Below, piece by piece: positions 63,865 through 64,000 of a stretch of 64,000 bases of DNA. Every line of letters starts with the position of its first letter. Positions within the stretch are counted from its first letter, which is position 1. The stretch comes from Paenibacillus cymbidii (lineage in GTDB: Bacteria > Bacillota > Bacilli > Paenibacillales > NBRC-103111), in NCBI RefSeq assembly GCF_004764705.1, contig NZ_SHLX01000012.1:186001-250000 (forward strand). Reading direction: 5' to 3'. The translations under genes were made by a program, and so were the position numbers. Under the pieces are notes generated by a model. That model saw only the letters and a list, made by a program, of their open reading frames with translations, did not search any database and was not told where the DNA came from.

Positions 63865-63888
63865 ATATATTCTTATAATAGAATATAT
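63865..63888. promoter_or_regulatory. Inverted repeat with TATAAT in its loop
   Basis: ATATATTCT and AGAATATAT are nine-base perfect arms with TATAAT as the six-base loop. TTGACA lies at 63854-63859, but its spacing to TATAAT is 14 bases, and to TAGAAT 19. The element is 36 bases before the last gene's start and looks like an operator over a promoter. Confidence 0.5.
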
Positions 63889-63924
63889 AGGTTATTGATT
63901 ATTCGGATGGAGGAAAGACGACCG

Positions 63925-64000
63925 ATGAAACGGATTGAGCTTACGCCCTCCATGTTCCGGGGAACCGTTTCGCTGGAACAGACGGAAGATGGCGTCAAGC
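63925..64000 (+). CDS. Start of an unidentified protein gene (3' end outside window)
   Basis: ATG 63925 has GGAGG ten to twelve bases upstream and opens a frame to the window edge. Only 25 residues are visible (MKRIELTPSMFRGTVSLEQT and a few more). This style of N-terminus occurs in two-domain SGNH hydrolases, but the fragment is too short to assign. It follows the promoter-like region, so it may be a separate transcription unit. Confidence 0.5.
   Translation, partial: MKRIELTPSMFRGTVSLEQTEDGVK

Noticed and set aside
63854..63879. Normal sigma-A promoter TTGACA plus TATAAT
   Set aside because: The spacing is only 14 bases, too short for a standard promoter, so it is listed as an inverted-repeat element instead.
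1..64000. tRNA, rRNA, insertion sequences, phage or defence genes
   Set aside because: Both strands were read for these, and no cloverleaf, transposase, integrase or restriction-type protein was recognised.

Overview
The window looks like a chromosomal segment of a GC-rich Paenibacillaceae-type Firmicute (Paenibacillus, Cohnella or a relative). The evidence is repeated YesM/YesN-type sensor-regulator pairs, carbohydrate importers of the LplB/YtcP class with lipoprotein binding proteins and no local ATPase, strong AGGAGG-type ribosome binding sites, sigma-A promoters and a PerR regulator. No rRNA, tRNA, insertion sequence, phage or CRISPR was seen. This placement rests on gene content, not on any search.

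Layout. (1) 2-5782, plus strand: the end of a solute-binding protein, a DegT-type aminotransferase, a deacetylase-like protein and a large glycosidase-like protein, closed by a palindromic terminator. (2) 6038-24857, plus: sensor kinase, AraC-type response regulator, binding protein, an internal hairpin terminator, two permeases, a TIM-barrel-like protein, a 2526-residue secreted heparinase II/III-type protein with many accessory modules, an SGNH hydrolase and a nitrilase-family enzyme. (3) 25133-38505: an importer operon with its own sigma-A promoter and operator-like inverted repeat, followed by two amidohydrolase-fold proteins, a ceramidase-like protein and a beta-propeller. It converges on a GntR regulator whose ligand domain is a whole ABC solute-binding fold. 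Divergent from that regulator are an alpha/alpha-barrel protein and a GH32 enzyme. (4) 38506-43170: palindromic repeats; a minus-strand redox operon (thioredoxin-reductase-like, glutaredoxin-like, 2-Cys peroxiredoxin); a 74-bp minisatellite; a degenerate OmpR-type regulator; and perR. Both minus-strand units carry the same 7-1-7 PerR-like box. (5) 43171-46924: two VOC proteins, a small membrane protein, a 51-bp repeat array and an SGNH plus alpha/beta-hydrolase fusion. (6) 47230-51218: a complete cyoABCD quinol oxidase. (7) 51219-51714: a terminator and a second palindrome cluster. (8) 51715-63741: response regulator and sensor kinase, an importer with a CcpA-site-like element, two paralogous GH barrels and a beta-helix protein, then the start of another gene.

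How the genes work together. Regions 1, 2, 3 and 8 read as separate polysaccharide-use loci. In regions 2 and 8 a membrane kinase senses an extracellular ligand and an AraC-type regulator switches the operon on. In region 3 a cytoplasmic binding-protein-type repressor probably senses the imported sugar. Most hydrolases lack signal peptides, so oligosaccharides are probably imported first and taken apart inside. The exception is the giant heparinase-type protein, which is exported. Energy for all importers must come from an ATPase encoded elsewhere (MsmX-like by analogy).

The most unusual items are the GntR-binding-protein fusion and the locus around it, the multi-modular heparinase-type protein, the palindrome family whose arms co-vary, and the matched PerR-box promoters.
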